Shown: piece by piece, positions 1-11,832 of the stretch
How the letters are laid out: every line of letters starts with the position of its first letter
How positions within the stretch are numbered: the stretch's first letter is position 1
Assembly (NCBI GenBank): GCA_002964805.2
Contig: PUDQ02000003.1
Span: forward strand, 3,224,001-3,288,000
Direction of reading: 5' to 3'
Origin: Trametes villosa
Lineage: Eukaryota; Basidiomycota; Agaricomycetes; Polyporales; Polyporaceae
DNA length: 64,000 nt
Program-made: the position numbers and the translations under genes
The notes under the pieces: model-generated
Told to the model about the DNA's origin: nothing
The model's input: the letters and a program-made list of their open reading frames with translations, nothing else
Database searches by the model: none

Positions 1-1217
1 CGGAGCTCGAACGGCGCCATGTGCAGCACGCGTAGACGCGGCCACGCGGTCGCCATGTCTTCGCAGAGGGCGTCGGAGATCCTGTACGCCTCCACCCACT
101 CCAAACGCACGTCCACGAGGTTTATGGTGCGGAGGGAACGGAAGATGGAGACGGAAAGAGGGATGATTCTCTCGTAGTCCAAGGCGTAGCTGTCGCCAGG
201 GACGGATAGGGAGAGCGTATCGAGGGACGGCCTGAACTTTCGGGCGAGATTCTTGGTGATGATATCCTGGATGCGCACTTGAGTATAGCCTTGCAAAGCG
301 ATAGTGCATTTCCGGACGCCGCAATGGGGCATCCCGTCCAGGACGTCGTGGACAAAAGAGGACGGCCCTTCTAATGAGAGAGTACCAAGAGAATCGAAGC
401 CGGCACTCGTGGCTACGAGATCGACGCCGTCGAGGTTGGTGTGGTCGAAACTGCGGATTTGTAGGGAACGCAAGGATGGAAGTTTCGAAAGCTTTGGGAG
501 CAGTTCCGGGCTTGCGATGACGTTCGTGCTGGCGGTAATATTTGTGAGGCTAGAGAGGGAGGATAAAGTGTCCAAAACAGACGCAGCAGCAGGTAAGAGA
601 GAGCTGTAGATCGACGAGATTTCTACCGTGGCCAGCGAGGGACATTGACGAGCAACGGCGTTCAGCCCGTCCGATATGGTCGCAAGGAGTTTAGCATCGA
701 GCGTGGGCGAGGAGTTTAGGGCGATATCGACGCATAATGTCGTAAGGGAAGAGGAAATCAGGGACCAGAATGGCTGGATGGCACCCCCGAAAGGAACCAC
801 CCAGTCAAGCCGCCGTAGACCCGGTAATAAGGGTGCAGCGTGCTCCGCGAGTAGTGCGGGTGGGATCGTGCCAGAGTCCACCTCAATATTGCGGACGTAG
901 CCCATATACTCGCTCATGCGTGTACGGAGAGCGGATGCCATCTACCAGGACTGTTCTCAGTATAGCGCCAATCGGGCACATAGAATGGTACGTACATCTA
1001 CACCATGGGACGGATCATTCATAGACTCCCAGAGCGAAATGATTGGGTCTATGCTGTCCAATTTCGCCCAGAGGGTGGCTAACGCGAGCCGCGAGACCGC
1101 TCTGCAAACCGTCGCCAGGGATACGAGCGTTCTCCCGACTCCTTCATCCATGTCGTCTGCCTCGATCCACGAAAGGTAGCGCAAGATGTTCCGAAGCAAT
1201 TCGTCGCACGATAGCAC
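1..1217 (-). CDS. F-box/LRR-like protein, 3' end beyond window
   Basis: Reading starts at the ATG at 1217-1215 and opens with an F-box-like segment (MLSCDELLRNILRYLSW, then a VCRAVSRLALATLWAKL helix), the usual start of Agaricomycete F-box proteins that recruit substrates to SCF ubiquitin ligases. A 54-nt intron (995 down to 942; donor GTACGT, CTGAG branch-like site, acceptor GGTAG) joins exon 1 to a frame starting at 941 that stays open to base 1. This second exon has regularly spaced leucines (LLPGLRRLDW, LKLPSLRSLQIRSF-type strands), as in a degenerate LRR domain. At least 387 residues are visible and the C-terminus lies outside the window. The fold class is inferred from pattern, not from a search. 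Substrate unknown. Confidence 0.72.
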
Positions 1218-3899
1218 GGCAAAGCACGCGGACGGCTTGTTGATCTAAAAAACGTGTGGTGTCTGTGAGCACTCAGAGTACACGCACAAAGCCTCGGCCA
1301 GCCTCGCCTGATAGCCTGAGGAGCGATTGTCGTATGGAGTCGTCTCCCTGTCCACAGCGGCGACCTGGGGGACAAAAGACATTCTGGCTGAACTTGGTGA
1401 TCCAACCCGCCGCCAAAGATGCCGGTCCGCAAATGATAGATGTGGTGAATTCAAAGCAGCAGCAATCGGCCCTCTTGGCGACTCAGGCGAGGCTCTACAT
1501 ACTAGTGGGTCAGTGTTGCTTCTTTACAGCAATGATGATGGCTAAAAAAGTTAGCCTACCGCTAATAACCGGGTGTGTACTTCGAAGTGAGTAGGGAGAG
1601 TGAGTGAGTGATTCAAGTTGAGTTCCACGACGCGTCTCGGAAAACGCCGACAGACTTGGCCCAGCTTCTCGGGCGCCTCTGAGCTGAGTCCTTCTCCTAC
1701 CTTAGCCTAGGCTTGTTCTACTCGCCATCTCTCGTTCCGGATCAAGCACGCTGACTGATCGACAAGTACTCATGCTTCTTCGACGCTACAATCTACCACT
1801 CTACCATGAGGAGGGACATGAACAGACATCCATTTTATTGACATCTACTTTGGTATATCATACGAGTATGCACGACCACGGCGGCCGAACGCCATGATCC
1901 CGCACCCCACCCGCCGTGGACCCTCGCGCTGTCCGACACCCCCGGACCTCGAGCTCCGACGACACCTTCCGCAACCGTGGATAGACGAAGGTCAACGGCT
2001 GCCGCTTCCCGTCGCCATCTGTTTTCCCCTCCTTCCAGCACACCTCCAAGACAGCGAGGTCACCTAGCTGCTTGCGGCGGTGGGGTGTACGTAGCGGCCG
2101 ATGTGCGTGGTGGGAGCGCAGGGCCCGAGACCTTGAAGACCGTCCCGGGAAGTAGGAAGATCTCCACGAGAGCTACTGCAGTTTCGTAGTCAGTACACCC
2201 TGGCACTCGACGTAAGACAGTGCAAACATACCTAGGGCCACATTCCTCGAAGTCAATGAGCCGCGCCGGTGCATCTCCCAGAAGCCTGAGGCTGCGCCTG
2301 CGAGAGTACGTCTCGCTGTCGACTGGGTTAACGGAGACTTCCCGCGCTCCTCGATCGCGCGTCGGGTTTTCACGCCCCATACTGGTCCCCTCCGTTGAGA
2401 CGTATTGAGGTACCCGTGTGTCCGAGGGACTTCGCGCGCTGGGCCATGGCGGTTTGCTCGTTCCCTCCGGTGGCATCTGCTGGGATCGGCATGCGTTGGG
2501 CGGGTTCCTGAAGTGCGTCGGCACAGGATGGCGACGTCCTTCCGACGCGCGCGTGAGCTGAGCGACCCTGCGCTCCGGTGCGCGCTGCAGCGGGCGTATG
2601 CCATGGGTGACGTCCGCGTGGGGATGCGCTACCGAGGTCCGTCGTCGATGAACGCCGGTGCCAGCCCGTTCGTGGTGCTCAGGTTCGTGGCCGTCGCCAC
2701 GGCCCTACTCAACCAGCAATCACCAAGGACTGCTACAGGGAGTTCAGGTGCGGAGAGCCGTTGTCGGGACTCGACAGACTTGTCGAGGGTGCGGGGGTGG
2801 TATAGAGTAGGATTATGTGGCGGGCCTGCCGGACATGTCGAGGCGGTGAGATGGGTGGCCAGTCCATGATGTGGTCGGGTCCGAGAGTACGAGTGTGGTG
2901 GAAGCGCGGGGCGTAGGGGGAGTTGACGTGTGCGCGTGTGCGAGAGAGCAGAGGAGAAGAGGGATGGCGAGTGCCCTTCGTGCTCGTCCGCGCAGGTTTA
3001 TATACCTGCTAGGACAATACCAGACCGGGGCTTCGGGTGCCGACGAATACCAGGTCCGGCTCCGCTGAGCCACGACACCGCAAAAGCCGCTGTGCCTGGC
3101 ATGCGCGGACGCCATTGTGTCAGAGCCGATCCGAGCTTTGTTTCGCAATCGCGCTTGAATGTCAGTGCCGCGGCTCAGCCCGCCGGGGCGGAAAGCAAAG
3201 CGGTGTTCCGGGGTGGCCGCCAGGCTTGGCTCTCGTGGACACTGCGGATGTAGTGGATAAAATTTGCTTACACAGGTATGTAGCCATAGACAAACTCGCG
3301 CTGCGCAGGGAACTTGGTGGGAGCGTACATGCCACGGGTGGGTAAGCCATGTGAAAGGCGGCTTGCATGTATTCTTTACGTATGCCCGCAGGCGCATCTG
3401 CATGAAGAACATGAAGGGCGATGGGGCCTCGTTCTACAACACTGCGGAAGGAACCGATGAGCATGTCCCATGGCCATGGGAGCCTAGATCAGCGAGTGAC
3501 GCACGCAGCTCTATCCACGCCGTAGCGGAGAACCTCCGCATATCCCGTTCGGCGTCGCATTCCTCTCTCGTCCTGGAATCATCAGGGAAATCCCCCCCAG
3601 CTCATAAGCGAAAATTTGCGCTCATATTCGCAAAATATAAGGATCTTCCGCTTTTCGCTCATTACTTAAGTCCCCTGCTAATTCGCCGCTCATAGCGCTG
3701 TATTAGTGAGCGATTAGTGAGCTTTCATCAACGTTTATCTGCATCAGCTGTCGGTTGCTTCACACCAATGCTAGTAGGCCAACTACAAATCGTATTGGAA
3801 TACTACGGTAGGGAATACAGGAGTAGCACTACATGTCCAGGCGTAAAGCCAGCATGATACAGTCGGCGCAACCGCCAAAGCCGCGCGCGGCACTCCTCC
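1218..3899. other. Stretch without a confident gene
   Basis: Several overlapping open frames occur on both strands. The most protein-like are minus-strand pieces at about 2060-2524 and 1858-2049, but I could not join them with consistent splice sites or recognise a family. 3590-3730 is an AT-rich island with repeated GCTCAT/GTGAGC words in both orientations. A 61-bp segment at 1628-1688 is repeated elsewhere in the window (separate entry). A diverged multi-exon gene or a pseudogene is possible. Confidence 0.4.
1628..1688 (-). repeat. Dispersed ~61-bp repeat, copy 1
   Basis: The reverse complement of this segment matches 35722-35784 almost base for base, sharing the core CTCAGAGGCGCCCGAG, then CTGGGCCAAGT, then TCGGCGTTTTCCGAGACGCG. 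Similarity fades quickly outside the core. The two copies are in opposite orientation, 34 kb apart, and neither lies in a recognisable gene. Confidence 0.75.
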
Positions 3900-4394
3900 A
3901 GGACCCATGCCTATGCGCTTAGAGGTCCGATACTAAAACACCTGAAATTAGGGGTTTCCATCGACATAGCTTTTCGGCACTAATGTCGACATTAGTATAG
4001 GACCTACCGATATGGGGTATGTTTATGTCGACATTAGGGCTCGGACCTTCGGCGGCATGAAGGTCATCTAGTGGGACTCGGGTCATAGGAAACGGTGGTG
4101 TACGGTACTTGGGGGTGCCTTGGTGAACAAACGCACCTCATGTCGAGCTAACTGCCTGGCTACATGCTGGTCTGAGCCTCCTTCATCGGGCGCCTCCGCC
4201 GGCCGAGCACGGTTTATGTCGACATTAGGGATCGGACCTTCGCCGCCATAAGCCCTTTATATCGACATCAAGTATCGGACCTGGGGCACCATATGCCCCA
4301 AAATATCGACATTAGGGCTCGGACATTGAGGCCATTTTGAGGCCATTTATGTCGACATTAGTATCGGACATCCAGGCGCATAGGCATGGGTCCT
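3900..4394. mobile_element. MITE-like element with TIRs and 8-bp target duplication
   Basis: A 495-bp segment is bounded by inverted repeats of about 36 bp: 3900-3935 and 4359-4394, with a perfect outer 19 bp (AGGACCCATGCCTATGCGC) and a perfect inner 11 bp (GTCCGATACTA). Directly outside are identical 8-mers ACTCCTCC at 3892-3899 and 4395-4402. TIRs plus an 8-bp target duplication fit a non-autonomous hAT-type element; the superfamily is inferred. The interior holds five or six degenerate copies of a word like ATGTCGACATTAG followed by TCGGAC (about 3983, 4025, 4215, 4261, 4303, 4348), one within an 18-bp perfect palindrome at 3979-3996. No transposase frame exists. The right target duplication lies in the coding end of the neighbouring HNH-like gene. 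Confidence 0.85.
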
Positions 4395-5388
4395 ACTCCT
4401 CCACTTTGCTCTCCGCCTGGAGGGTACTTCCATCTGCCTGCTCCCGAAGTAGCTCTGCAGGCAGGTACGCGCCCCCCAGGAGTTCCATTGCCTTCACCAT
4501 CGCGACGTAGGGGCTCATCCAGCACCATCGGCCGCCACGAGGGGTCTGCGCGTCGACTTTGATCACAATCTCTACATTTGCGGGGTAGTTTGGGGACCCG
4601 ATCCCGACCGGAAGCACCGTTCGAGCGTCGCCTCGGATGACGGAGATGACCACCTGTTGTGCACGAGTGCCCCTTTGCCAGGGCGTGGCGCAGAAGCTCA
4701 GGCTGTCTCCTACAGCGTTGCACGTGAGCTTTCCCCCGCCAAAGCTCGTGGCCGTCGCAGAGGGATATGTGAGCCAAAGGAGCGCGATACACCCACTCAA
4801 AGCCTGGAGTGAAGCACGTCGGCGCCATTCCACATATCCATGGAAGCGTCCACTCACCTCTGCAGGGGGGAGTGATCGATCACGAGGGGTGTTGGCGTTC
4901 AGCCGTTCATTGTAGTCCTTCACTTCCCATGTTTCGAGTTCCTCGAGATCGGAGAGAGGTGGGCAGAGCGCAAACGCGCCCTCCTCAAGCTTCCTCGCGT
5001 GTTCATCGCATACTAGTTTGAGGGTGCAGTCGATTCAGCAAGATGACTACGAGACGATATCGGAAGCGTCGCTCACAAACGAGGGTGTTCTCTTTGATGT
5101 TGATGTCTTCAGGACAAGGGAGAGAGGCGTTCCGGAGCCATCGAAGCTGTAAATTGAGGTAATTGAGATTATAAGGGGATATATACTCGGGTTCGCCCCA
5201 GACGTGCACTCACCTGAGCTCGGCCCATTGGGTTATCGGAAAGAACACGATATTGGGTCGTAACATCTTGGACGTTGTTCGACGCTGGATAATGAATACA
5301 GAGTATGCACCACTTGGCCCAAGACGGCTCAGGCATCCTGTCGCAAGAGCGTGATATCGGCGGGCAATCCGTGAGCTCCCAAAGCCAC
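4393..5388 (-). CDS. HNH-like protein, 3' end truncated by MITE, 5' end unresolved
   Basis: Three exons join cleanly: about 5388 to 5214, 5146 to 5077 and 5012 to 4393. The introns are 5213-5147 (GTGAGT...ACAG) and 5076-5013 (GTGAGC...CTAG). The product has a WCILC Cys pair, then TQYRV, then VLCDEHARKLE, which lines up with RGCILC, EHRV and VCKPHAEAYD of the plus-strand neighbour, so it looks like a C..C/H..C..H HNH-type zinc fold in which the first His has become Tyr. A SPYVAMVKAMELLGGAYLP block near the end matches NPYVVFAATLRMVGAAYLP in the neighbour. The stop codon TAG (4395-4393) is made by the last base of the target duplication plus the first two bases of the TIR. 5' exons upstream of about 5388 are not resolved. 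Nuclease activity is doubtful. Confidence 0.5.
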
Positions 5389-5790
5389 TGAACTTTGCAG
5401 CGTCACGTAGCATGCATCCGATGGCCGGCGTACACAGCGCGATCGAGGAGAGCCTGTGAGAAGAGGTGTGAATAAGTTCGTGGCAGTTCAACAGGATGCA
5501 GACACGAGGTACGCAGGTAAGCCTGCAGCGCGTCAACCTGTGCTGAACGATCTGCGAATCAGGCCGCTACTTACCGGAGCACGAGTTTGCTCCTGCAACA
5601 GGCATGCCGCTCGTCCCAGCGTTATATGTCATATCGCTCACCTGAGGGTGACACTGTCCCATGACACGACGCGAATCGATGCTATCGCGCTGCTTGTGCG
5701 GCTCTTCAGCGCCCCGAGGATCCTGGAGCTCGTCGCTCACGGCTTCCAATCCTGCATCCACCGCATATCAGCCTGTCGTTGACACAAAGC

Positions 5791-7156
5791 ATGGACGACA
5801 TAGAGATCAGTCCTTTGGTATCACTTACCGGCAACATCAACCTGCAGGAACCGCCTTCGTGTCGCCCCGCCAGCGGGCTGGGACATGGGGGCACCCTGGG
5901 ATCTCGGCGGCGTCCCGCTGCGCCTGACGACGAGGACGCCGCCGAGGAGAACCTGCACCCAAACCGTCCTGCGGGCTACGTACCGCATCGAAAAAGGACG
6001 CGGGTACAGCTCCGCGACGATAGAGGGTGCATCTTGTGTGGACGCACCGCCGACGTTGTCGAGCATCGCGTTGTGCTTCAGCACCACTCGGGCCCTACAG
6101 CGCTAGATATAAGTCTGCGCAGCCCTACTCAGCTGGACCCATTCCGACCGCTCACTGCACGTGCGTATTCCTTCACCGCGGCCGCGATTGGTGTCTGACC
6201 AGCCCTTACCGTGGTTGTAAGTCCCAAAGGTCATACCAGAAGATTACGATCGCGATCGGCCGGAGAACATTATGACACGTACGGAGTTGCGTGCTTCTGG
6301 CCGGTTGCTGTACTGCGCTCACAACGCCCTGCGCAGTGTGCAAGCCTCACGCTGAAGCGTACGATGCGCAAGTGTGGCGCTTCGTCCCTGGTGCCCGATT
6401 CCGCGCCGAGATGGGCAAACATGCGTCGCCCGACCCCCCAACGCGCATGCCGGGGAGCGAGAAGCTTAGGAAGATGGCCACATACCCCATGCTAGACGAT
6501 AGATCTGACTGCGATGAATCCATGAGTGTGAGTAAACGTCTGACAGGCAAGCGAACCATACTGACGAAGTATTGGTTGGGACCGCCTTTCAGGATAATGG
6601 ATGGTCCACCCTCGGGCAGCTTGGGGAAGGGGAGGAGCTGTTCGACGGCGAATACGTTGTAATTGATTGCAACGATAGCGTTCCGGAAGAAGCTACAAGC
6701 GAACGAGAACCTGCACCCGTGGTTAGTGCCCCCTACAATCCTGACCGTGAGCGATAGTGCTCACCAACTAGGCGTGCACAGACGTATTTTTTCGACCTGC
6801 TGATCTTCCTCCCGGATGACATGCCGTCCTTCACGCAGGACGGCAGCAGCGGGTCCCCGGCCGCGCGGGTGCTGCGCGACTGGATAGTCCTCAGCCTCAA
6901 CCCGTACGTCGTCTTCGCGGCCACCTTGCGCATGGTCGGCGCGGCGTACTTGCCGCTACCAGACAGAGCGCTCGCACGAGTCGAGGAGGAGTGTCTCGCC
7001 ATCCGGGAGGCATGGAATGTCGGGGTCCCCGGACTGCCAGGACCCTTCTATCGAGCGAACAAATATTGGAACCGAGGAGGAGGATGGCACTCATCGAGTG
7101 ATGCAGAGGGGGCATTCTGGGTTGCGCAAGGGGCCCTCTGTAAGCGTACTGCATAG
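5791..7156 (+). CDS. Diverged HNH-like protein (multi-exon)
   Basis: The best start is the ATG at 5791 (MDDIEISPLV). The first reading block ends with LRDDRGCILCGRTADVVEHR, a Cys-x-x-Cys plus His like the start of fungal HNH domains. A second block (about 6324-6530) gives PCAVCKPHAEAYDAQVWRF, the later Cys/His part, and blocks at 6572-6757 and 6800-7156 complete it, with NPYVVFAATLRMVGAAYLP and a LARVEEECLAIREAW helix. Exon borders between blocks were not fixed. It lies head to head with the minus-strand relative, about 400 bp apart. HNH membership rests on Cys/His spacing only; catalytic competence is unknown. Confidence 0.45.
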
Positions 7157-7354
7157 ACGTGTCAAAAATGTATGCATGTTGCGCGCAGAACACGAAAGCG
7201 CGGTAGAGGATAGCGATGTACGCGGCAGACGTAGCCGGCGCGGACGCAGACAAGCAATCTACTCCTGACCTTCACGTTTGCGACGTGATTCCCTCTCGTT
7301 CGAGTTCGCATTCGTTGCTCGTCCCGACTCGCTCCAGATATCGTCAACTGCGCA

Positions 7355-8869
7355 TCAGCCCAACAAACAACCCGACGAGCCGTCGTCATTCGTCTTCGCG
7401 TCCAGCAGCCACCGGACCCCGTCACGAAGCTCGCGGTCGACCTTCTGAGCAGCCTGTGTCTCAGGGAATATCATCTGGAACGTATGCGGGTAGCCTGGAT
7501 ACCTGCGTGCTGATAGCTTGAGCAAAATACTCCAAAGAGAGGAGCAGGCCCCGGGATCCGGGGGATGAGGGAGTAACGTACACGTCCGTGCGCACCTCGA
7601 CGCCCGTGTCGCGCAAGAGACGCGCATACAGCAAGCCCTCGTCGCGGAGCGGGTCGAGCCCGAAGACCTGGACGAACGCACGCGGCAACCGCGCGTGGTC
7701 GCGTGCAAGCAGCGGTGAGACGCGTAAATCGCTCGGCGGGGCGTTGAGAGCTCCTGGCGGTAGAGATGAGGACCATCCCACTGTCAGCCTGTCGGGAGGA
7801 GGTAGAAGCCCGGATAGACAGCTCACGGGCAAAGGTACGGAGCTTTCGCGCCGTGAGGAAAGGCGCGTTTGCTTGCTCCTCCATGGAACCCAGCTTGGAC
7901 GCGTTGCTATAGTGCGGGGAAAACGGCACAGTCCGGGGAGCACGTTAGTCCTCGCATTTGGCGCGCTCGTATAGAGATGCGCACCTCCCCAGGGGGGCAT
8001 CGGGATGTAAGACTTGAGGCGTTTGCAACAACTGACCCGTGAGCTCTTTGCCTGACCCTGGCGCGAAGAACGCGTCGTCGCGCGCGCGCAGGGCTACCGA
8101 AGCAGCGAGGTTCGCGCCTGCGGAAGTCCCGCCAACTAGGAACCCTTGTGCCAGAGAAGCATTGAGTGTATGCGCGTGCGCCGCCGCCTGGTGATAGTGC
8201 ATTGTACCGGTGTCAGGTTTGCTACACGGAGGCTACTCTGATGAGAATACGTACCCATTTGAGCCCACTGTACGCGTCGTTGAATCCGCTCGGGAACGGA
8301 TGCTCGGGTGCTAAGCGATATCCGACGCTGACGATCGCCAATTGTAGCTCTACGCAGAGACTACGCAGGTAGCCGTCGTCCGTGTCGATGGAACCTGCGA
8401 CGAAACCTGCAAAACATACACATCTGCTCGCAACTTCCCTGAGAGTGGCATAAGGTAGGGACTCACCTCCGCCGTGAAACCACACCAGGAGAGGGAAGGC
8501 CGCGCCGGGGATGGGTGCATAGCACCTCACCACGATCGTCCCTTCCGCGCCGCCATCCTCAGCTTCAACGCGCACTTCGCGGTCGCATACGCGATGCGTG
8601 GACGCTGAAGCGTGGTAGAGCGCGAGCGGGTCAGTAATGAGCCAATCTCTGGAGCATGAAGACGGGCAGGGCAGCCTCTTGTCATGAACGCGGCACTCAC
8701 CTGGTGGTGCGTGATCCTCCCACTCAGCTTGGTGTAGCAAACTCACGGTCTCAAACTGTTCACGGAGGACGAGCACGTCGTCGGTGCCTGGGGCAGGTGG
8801 ACCGAGTTTGGCGAGCAAAGGCGCGAGCTCCGGGTCTGGAGTTGCAAGATGAACGTGAGGAGACTGCAT
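7355..8869 (-). CDS. HSL-type alpha/beta hydrolase (esterase/lipase)
   Basis: Six exons join in frame from the ATG at 8869-8867 to the stop at 7357-7355. Family hallmarks appear in order: oxyanion-hole LLVWFHGGG, the conserved YRLAPEHPFPSGFND segment, nucleophile elbow VGGTSAGAN (GxSxG), an Asp in VFGLDPLRDEGLLYARLL and a catalytic His in YPGYPHTF. The triad is therefore complete. Introns interrupt just after HGGG, after GLKW, after DAPLG, after RTFA and inside RTDV, each with GT donor and AG acceptor. Enzymes of this family hydrolyse short acyl or aryl esters; the natural substrate cannot be read from sequence. No signal peptide is apparent, so it is probably intracellular. It converges with the HNH-like gene, about 200 bp from that gene's end. 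Confidence 0.85.
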
Positions 8870-9156
8870 GGGATCAAGAATATCCGCTAGAAGACCATGC
8901 TGTGAACGTGCACAAGAGTGAGCGAGCTTAGCGCGATGAAACTAGACATGCGAGGAATGGTCAAGAGCAAGATGCGCTTGGGCGCTCGATAGTCAACTTC
9001 ATGGCCCGGGAAAGCTTGGCCGTTGGGACAGACGAAAGCGTTCAGACACTCGCTCACTGACTTGCACGCAATGGAGAGGCCAAGAGACTAGACTAGTGTA
9101 TGATAAATAGAAAGTACAGGATAGAATACAACAATAAGAACCGCAACCCGAGAAGT
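8870..9156. other. Intergenic: esterase 5' flank and H2B 3' flank
   Basis: No credible frame. It holds the 5' flank of the minus-strand esterase and the AT-rich 3' region of H2B (TATGATAAATAG-like sequence near 9099-9110). Confidence 0.5.
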
Positions 9157-9769
<613 letters not shown>

Positions 9770-10129
9770 TGCTGAGGTTGTTGTGGTGGGTGAGGAGGTG
9801 GTGCGTAGAGCGCGAAAGGGTGGGAGTGGCGAGAGAGTTGGATGAGGCCGGGGAAGCGAAGCGGTGCTATTTATACAGACGCGTTGGTGTTGTTTGGCAC
9901 GACGCGTCGAGCGCGTTGAACCTTATTTTGTTGAACGCCATCAACACCATCACGTGCAGGCGTTTGGCGCCCGGCGCGTCGCTCCGCCACAGTCCCGCGC
10001 CTGTATAAAGGCCTTGCCTCCGCCCACCATGTCCCCTCATCTCCGCTCTCGCAACCTCCCGCCGTAGTCGCCTTCAGTGCCCACCAACCTCTCTCAACCA
10101 CCCACCACCACCACCTCAATCTATCAGCA
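9770..10129. promoter_or_regulatory. Bidirectional H2B-H2A promoter 1
   Basis: This 360-bp spacer separates two divergently transcribed histone ATGs. A TATA box for H2B is TATAAATA on the minus strand (875-868 of 9xxx, i.e. 9875-9868). A TATA box for H2A is TATAAA at 10004-10009. Between them are the 12-mer TTGTTGAACGCC (9928-9939) and an E-box CACGTG (9951-9956). Both motifs recur in the second histone spacer, so a shared histone regulatory element is likely. The factor that binds is not known from sequence. Confidence 0.75.
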
Positions 10130-10701
<572 letters not shown>

Positions 10702-11489
10702 GGCGTTCTGTTGTATTCATCACCTGTTGTATTATTTATGTACTATTTCTTTATTCTCGTCTAATTCGATCACCCTACCGAGAAACGAAGTCGATGCGCG
10801 TCAGTGAGAGGCTCAACCACTGTGATCCAACAAAGCGCAAGTGTACTTGAGTTGGCTAGTGAGGCTCATGAAGGTCAGCCGTCTCACGCTACAGCAGTTC
10901 ACGGTCCTGACGTTTCTATTGTAGTGCATCACTATGCCCGACCCACGTAGCCGTAAATCTCCTGAGCGTCGGACTCATGTTGGGGCTATTGCCGGCCGTC
11001 GACGAAGTGTGGTCAGCGTTCGCTGATCCCCAGTATACATCGGAGGTCTATCCCTGGGAAGCCTAGGCCTCAACTCACGCCACATACCAGCTCGTCGCTG
11101 CTCGCCATGTCCCCCGGGGTCCACGTACAAAGCTGGGCTATGAATAGGGCGCCGTCGCCGATCCGACCGCGGCTACCTCCGCAGGATTCTCGCGGTCTCG
11201 GTGTCCAGGAGGCCTTCTCGGCGTCACATATACTGGTTGTCAAGCCGGTGGGCTACCTTGCCACGATTCCCCCGCAGACCGTGGTCGGAGACTCGGAGCC
11301 ATCCACGGCCTCCGTGATCGTGTCGTACGACTATAGCATCCACACGCCGCGCCCGGCGGAGATGTCATCGGACGGCTCTTGCGTGGGCATCGCCGGGGAT
11401 AGCTCCTTCAGCACAACGCACAACCGCGGATAGTCGCTACATATCGATGCAGCGGTCGATGAAAGGAATACAGGGTCAGAAAATGGCCG
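10702..11489. other. Intergenic stretch
   Basis: The H2A 3' flank is T-rich around 10740. The plus-strand frame 11107-11433 has no recognisable domain and no clear initiation or splice context. I see nothing else here. Confidence 0.5.
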
Positions 11490-11540
11490 AAGGACGAGCG
11501 GTGGAGGGGTCAAACGTGCAATCTCTGTCTTAAGAGGTAA
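11490..11540 (-). repeat. Degenerate copy of a tRNA 3' half
   Basis: About 45 bp (GGTGGAGGGGTCAAACGTGC then AATCTCTGTCTT) resemble the 3' half of the neighbouring tRNA-Arg (ACCGCAGGGGTCGAACCTGC then AATCTCCTGATT), in the same orientation about 55 bp away. The anticodon and 5' half are missing. Probably a decayed local duplication. Confidence 0.55.
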
Positions 11541-11552
11541 AAACAGGCAAAA

Positions 11553-11656
11553 TGACCACCGCAGGGGTCGAACCTGCAATCTCCTGATTGACTTGCACGT
11601 GACCCGAAGGTTACGTATGCTCGTAGTCAGACGCGATGCCATTTCGCCAGGCGGCC
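11553..11656 (-). tRNA. tRNA-Arg(ACG) with 32-nt intron
   Basis: Read on the minus strand the 104-nt segment folds as a tRNA. The acceptor stem GGCCGCC pairs with GGTGGTC, leaving discriminator A. The D arm is GCGA/TCGC, the anticodon stem TCTGA/TCAGG, the loop CT-ACG-A..A, the variable loop AGATT and the T arm GCAGG-TTCGACC-CCTGC. A 32-nt insertion after base 37, the canonical position of nuclear tRNA introns, contains CGT that can pair with the anticodon. Without the intron the tRNA is 72 nt. Pol III A-box and B-box sequences (GGTTCGACCCC) are intact. Confidence 0.92.
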
Positions 11657-11832
11657 ATGTTAGAACGGTGCTTCAAAGCTTATACATCCTGCACAGGGAC
11701 AGCCTAATACCGCTAAATTAAACGAAATCATGATTTCCTGTCAGGGCAGCGCCTGGCCGCACTGGCCTCCTTCCCCCACTTCCTCCTCCCTTCTCCGCCC
11801 TCGCCTCCTCTTCCTCCTCCCATCTACTCCGC

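Noticed and set aside
2060..2524. Minus-strand 154-codon frame near the left end
   Set aside because: Some stretches look protein-like, but no family and no consistent neighbouring exons were found; left as unresolved rather than called.
3590..3730. AT-rich island with GCTCAT/GTGAGC words as another MITE
   Set aside because: The inverted words are short and unevenly spaced, and no target duplication was found.
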